From positions 1 through 8,970 of the forward strand of contig JACMOQ010000384.1 in NCBI GenBank assembly GCA_014377905.1: 8,970 bases of DNA. Reading direction: 5' to 3'. Under the pieces are notes generated by a model, which ran no database searches, had not been told where the DNA came from, and saw only the letters and a list, made by a program, of their open reading frames with translations. Shown piece by piece: positions 6,817 to 8,970 of this stretch (positions within the stretch are counted from its first letter, which is position 1; the number at the start of each line of letters is the position of its first letter). The position numbers were made by a program, and so were the translations under genes. The stretch is from Acetobacteraceae bacterium. GTDB taxonomy: Bacteria; Pseudomonadota; Alphaproteobacteria; Acetobacterales; Acetobacteraceae.

Positions 6817-7422
6817 CTACATGCGGCCCATTGCCGGGGCGAACAACTCGTCAGCGGTCTTTTTCTGCGCGTCGTCCAGCACCCCATAGAGCGACCGCAA
6901 CGCCCCGGCCGCGGCCTTGGCTGCGTCCAACTGTTCTGCCATGCGCTTGACCCGTTGATCAGCCCGATCGGGCGCGGATGAAGCTGCGGCCCCGCCCATC
7001 ATCACCTCGCGCCGTGCCGCCATTGCTTTTGCCTCGGAACGCAAAATTTCAGCATACCCAGTCCACGCCTGATTCTGAGATTCGGTGATTTTGAGCTCGG
7101 TTTTCATGAAGGCGATGCGGCCTTCGATCCTGGCGGGCGACATCATCCCCATCGGGCCGTCCATGCGCATCATGTCATGATGGGACATCATCTGGCGCAT
7201 CATCGGCATCATGGATTGCATCGATTGCCCCATATCGCCGCCCATCATCGGCATTGCGGCACCTGGCTTGCCCATGACCATGCCACCAGCGGCTGAGGGC
7301 GGAGCAGTCGCTGCGGGGGGACGCTGCGCGTCGGTTGGTTTCGGCGCGGCAGGCTGGGCCTGGGCAATGCTGACAGATGCGATCAGGCAGGCGGCGGTAA
7401 GAAAGGTGTACGATCTGGTCAT
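6817..7422 (-). CDS. Met-rich periplasmic Spy/CpxP-like (LTxxQ) protein
   Basis: A 201-residue exported protein, probably a periplasmic copper-binding or chaperone protein. Residues 1-22 form a Sec signal peptide with an AQA/Q cleavage site. A Pro/Ala-rich linker (23-46) follows. Residues 48-94 then hold 19 methionines in 47 positions, with HH at 81-82, a composition typical of periplasmic Cu+ binding. From about 97 the chain is charged and helical, with an LTxxQ-like segment LKITESQNQAW (110-120) and a second LDDAQKKTADELF (182-194), as in the Spy/CpxP family. It is the first gene of the minus-strand cluster. A promoter lies directly upstream, and ATG 7422 has GGGAAAG upstream. The low-complexity N-terminal half makes this unlike classical Spy, so the family call rests on the C-terminal half. 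No copper-binding data can be inferred beyond composition. Confidence 0.82.
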   Translation of the reverse strand: MTRSYTFLTAACLIASVSIAQAQPAAPKPTDAQRPPAATAPPSAAGGMVMGKPGAAMPMMGGDMGQSMQSMMPMMRQMMSHHDMMRMDGPMGMMSPARIEGRIAFMKTELKITESQNQAWTGYAEILRSEAKAMAARREVMMGGAAASSAPDRADQRVKRMAEQLDAAKAAAGALRSLYGVLDDAQKKTADELFAPAMGRM

Positions 7423-7439
7423 GGCAAATTCTTTCCCGA

Positions 7440-7469
7440 TTTATAATTCAGCGACTGTTTCAGCGTCAA
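7440..7469 (-). promoter_or_regulatory. Sigma70-type promoter for the copper cluster, with direct repeats in the spacer
   Basis: On the minus strand TTGACG (7464-7469) and TATAAA (7440-7445) are separated by 18 bases, a close match to the -35 and -10 consensus. The expected start of transcription near 7433 leaves a leader of only about 11 bases before ATG 7422. The heptamer ttcagcg (plus-strand reading) occurs at 7447-7453 and again at 7459-7465, 12 bases apart. One copy is in the spacer and the other overlaps the -35 edge. A small dyad caac-N6-gttg (7467-7480) also overlaps the -35 side. These are candidate operator sequences. Confidence 0.55.
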
Positions 7470-7512
7470 CCGCGACGTTGGTGCCACATTACTTGATCAC
7501 TAGACGCTTTCA

Positions 7513-7526
7513 TTGATCTATATCAT
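7513..7526. promoter_or_regulatory. FNR/FixK/Anr-like site in the divergent region
   Basis: TTGAT-CTAT-ATCAT matches the TTGAT-N4-ATCAA consensus of FNR-family regulators at nine of ten defined positions. It lies 122 bases before ATG 7636 of the ATPase gene and about 86 bases upstream of the predicted start of the copper cluster. A second TTGATC lies exactly 20 bases upstream at 7493-7498. It is short enough to occur by chance. Confidence 0.35.
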
Positions 7527-7622
7527 CTCGCATTCTGCTTATTAAGACCATTCCCCTTGTTCGGTCGTTGGCCAGGACGCACATCTTGCGCAGGTGATCG
7601 GCACGATGCCCACCAACGTCCC

Positions 7623-7627
7623 AGGAG
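7623..7627 (+). promoter_or_regulatory. Ribosome binding site for the ATPase gene
   Basis: AGGAG lies 8 bases before ATG 7636. A competing in-frame ATG at 7606 has AGGTGA (7592-7597), also 8 bases upstream, so a start ten codons earlier cannot be excluded. The stronger AGGAG favours 7636. Confidence 0.55.
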
Positions 7628-7635
7628 AACCCGCG

Positions 7636-8970
7636 ATGAGCCCCGAGCCCAGGACCAACGTTCAAGAGGAAGAAACTGACCCGGTTTGCGGCATGCGGGT
7701 GAGCCCGGCGACAGCCCAACACAGCTTCACCCATGGCGGGCAAATTTATCATTTCTGTTCCGCCAAATGCCAAGGCAAATTCGCCGCCGATCCGGCGGCC
7801 TATCTGGCACCGAAGGCGGTTGTGTCGGTCGCCAAGTCTGGCGCGATTTACACCTGCCCGATGCATCCCGAAATCCGCCAAACCGGCCCGGGCAGTTGCC
7901 CAATTTGCGGCATGGCCCTCGAAAAGCTGGAGATATCCGCCGAACATGAGCCCAACGCCGAACTCACCGACATGTCGCGCCGGTTCTGGATCGGGCTGGG
8001 ATTAACGGTGCCGGTGGTGGTACTGGAAATGGGCGGCCATGTGCCGGCGCTCGGGCTGCATCGGGTAATTGGGCCGGGCATATCAACCTGGGTCCAGTTT
8101 GTCCTGGCATCACCGGTGGTGCTTTGGGCAGGCTGGCCATTTTTCGCGCGCGGGTGGGCGTCACTGGTCAGTCGCAACCTCAATATGTTTACCCTGATCG
8201 CGATCGGTACTGGGGCCGCCTATAGCTACAGTGTCGTTGCCACCTTGGCGCCTGGCCTGTTCCCCGCCGGGTTCCGCGGCATGGGCGGGGTGGTGGCGGT
8301 CTATTTCGAGGCCGCCGCGGTCATCACTGTGCTGGTGCTGCTAGGCCAGGTGCTGGAACTGCGGGCCCGCGACCAGACCGGCGGCGCCATTCGTGCCCTG
8401 CTTAACCTGGCGCCAAAGATCGCGCACCGGATCGACGATGCCGGCGCTGACCACGAAATTCCGCTCGATCAGGTGCAGGTCGGTAATCGCCTGCGGGTTC
8501 GCCCAGGTGCCGCCGTGCCGGTGGATGGCATCGTGCTCGAAGGTACAAGCGCGGTTGACGAGGCGATGGTGACCGGCGAGGCCATGCCGGTCGGCAAGCA
8601 TGAAAATGACCGCTTGATTGGCGGCACTATCAACGGAACCGGCGCGCTGGTGATGCGGGCGGAAAAAATCGGCGCCGAGACCATGCTGGCCCGCATTGTC
8701 GCCATGGTGGCCGAGGCGCAGCGCAGCCGTGCCCCAATCCAGCGCATGGCCGATAACGTGGCGGGCTATTTTGTGCCGGCGGTGCTGTTGGTTGCTGTGC
8801 TCGCCTTCATCGGCTGGGCGGCTTGGGGGCCAGCGCCGGCACTGAGCTACGGGCTGATCGCGGCGGTTTCGGTCCTGATTATCGCCTGTCCCTGCGCGCT
8901 GGGGCTTGCAACGCCGATGTCGATTATGACCGGGGTTGGCAAGGGGGCGTCGGCCGGGGTGCTGATCAAA
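7636..8970 (+). CDS. copA: P1B-type copper-exporting ATPase with YHS and HMBD domains, 3' end outside the window
   Basis: The first 445 residues of a heavy-metal P-type ATPase that would use ATP to move Cu+ out of the cytoplasm. The frame is open to the last base, so the phosphorylation (DKTG), nucleotide-binding and final membrane parts lie beyond the window. The N-terminus carries a YHS domain (DPVCGM at 15-20, then C41 and C45 in HFCSAKC). An HMBD follows (YTCPMHPEI at 72-80, CPICGMAL at 88-95). No CxxC ferredoxin-fold HMA domain is seen. Membrane helices run from about 117, the actuator motif TGE is at 313-315 within DEAMVTGEAMPV, and the metal-translocating CPC is C418-P419-C420 in ACPCALGLATP. 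DEAMVTGEA has alanines where many homologues have serine. The gene is divergent from the copper oxidase cluster, so the two sides probably respond to copper together. Silver transport is an alternative. Confidence 0.92.
   Translation, partial: MSPEPRTNVQEEETDPVCGMRVSPATAQHSFTHGGQIYHFCSAKCQGKFAADPAAYLAPKAVVSVAKSGAIYTCPMHPEIRQTGPGSCPICGMALEKLEISAEHEPNAELTDMSRRFWIGLGLTVPVVVLEMGGHVPALGLHRVIGPGISTWVQFVLASPVVLWAGWPFFARGWASLVSRNLNMFTLIAIGTGAAYSYSVVATLAPGLFPAGFRGMGGVVAVYFEAAAVITVLVLLGQVLELRARDQTGGAIRALLNLAPKIAHRIDDAGADHEIPLDQVQVGNRLRVRPGAAVPVDGIVLEGTSAVDEAMVTGEAMPVGKHENDRLIGGTINGTGALVMRAEKIGAETMLARIVAMVAEAQRSRAPIQRMADNVAGYFVPAVLLVAVLAFIGWAAWGPAPALSYGLIAAVSVLIIACPCALGLATPMSIMTGVGKGASAGVLIK

Noticed and set aside
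7510..7947. A minus-strand frame over the divergent region and the start of the ATPase gene
   Set aside because: It covers the promoter region and the clear YHS/HMBD coding sequence on the other strand, with no motif of its own.
7733..8005. Short plus-strand frames inside the ATPase gene
   Set aside because: They are out of frame with the continuous ATPase reading frame, which shows YHS, HMBD, TGE and CPC motifs.

Overview
The window is high-GC bacterial DNA with dense coding on both strands. Its gene content (PimA/PimC/PimD-like dicarboxylate beta-oxidation genes, a Tat-exported multicopper oxidase, and a YHS/HMBD-type copper ATPase) fits an alphaproteobacterium. An AT-rich hairpin at 1854-1886 resembles a terminator-like repeat I recall from Acetobacteraceae intergenic regions. 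That family placement is an inference from memory, not a result.

Layout. (1) 1-677, plus strand: 3' part of a class I SAM-dependent methyltransferase, cut by the window edge. (2) 695-4856, minus strand: a three-gene acyl-CoA block in the order pimA-like CoA ligase, pimC-like large acyl-CoA dehydrogenase, pimD-like small acyl-CoA dehydrogenase. The methyltransferase and pimD converge, and a perfect 12-bp-stem hairpin sits on the methyltransferase stop. A 158-bp spacer with two hairpins separates pimC from pimD. (3) 4943-7422, minus strand: a periplasmic/membrane copper-handling cluster transcribed as Met-rich Spy/CpxP-like protein, then a four-helix membrane protein of unknown function, then a Tat-exported multicopper oxidase. 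(4) 7423-7635: a 213-bp divergent control region with a good sigma70-type promoter for the minus-strand cluster, direct repeats inside its spacer, and an FNR/FixK-like site. (5) 7636 to the window end, plus strand: the N-terminal 445 residues of a P1B-type copper-exporting ATPase with YHS and HMBD metal-binding domains. This gene runs off the window.

How the parts fit. The ATPase would pump Cu+ from the cytoplasm to the periplasm. There the multicopper oxidase would oxidise it to Cu2+, and the Met-rich protein could bind or buffer it. The small membrane protein lies between these two in the same transcription unit and is the least understood part. The pim block would activate dicarboxylic or fatty acids to CoA esters and do the first dehydrogenation of beta-oxidation. 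The hydratase, 3-hydroxyacyl-CoA dehydrogenase and thiolase are not in the window. No RNA genes, insertion sequences, CRISPR arrays or attachment sites were seen.
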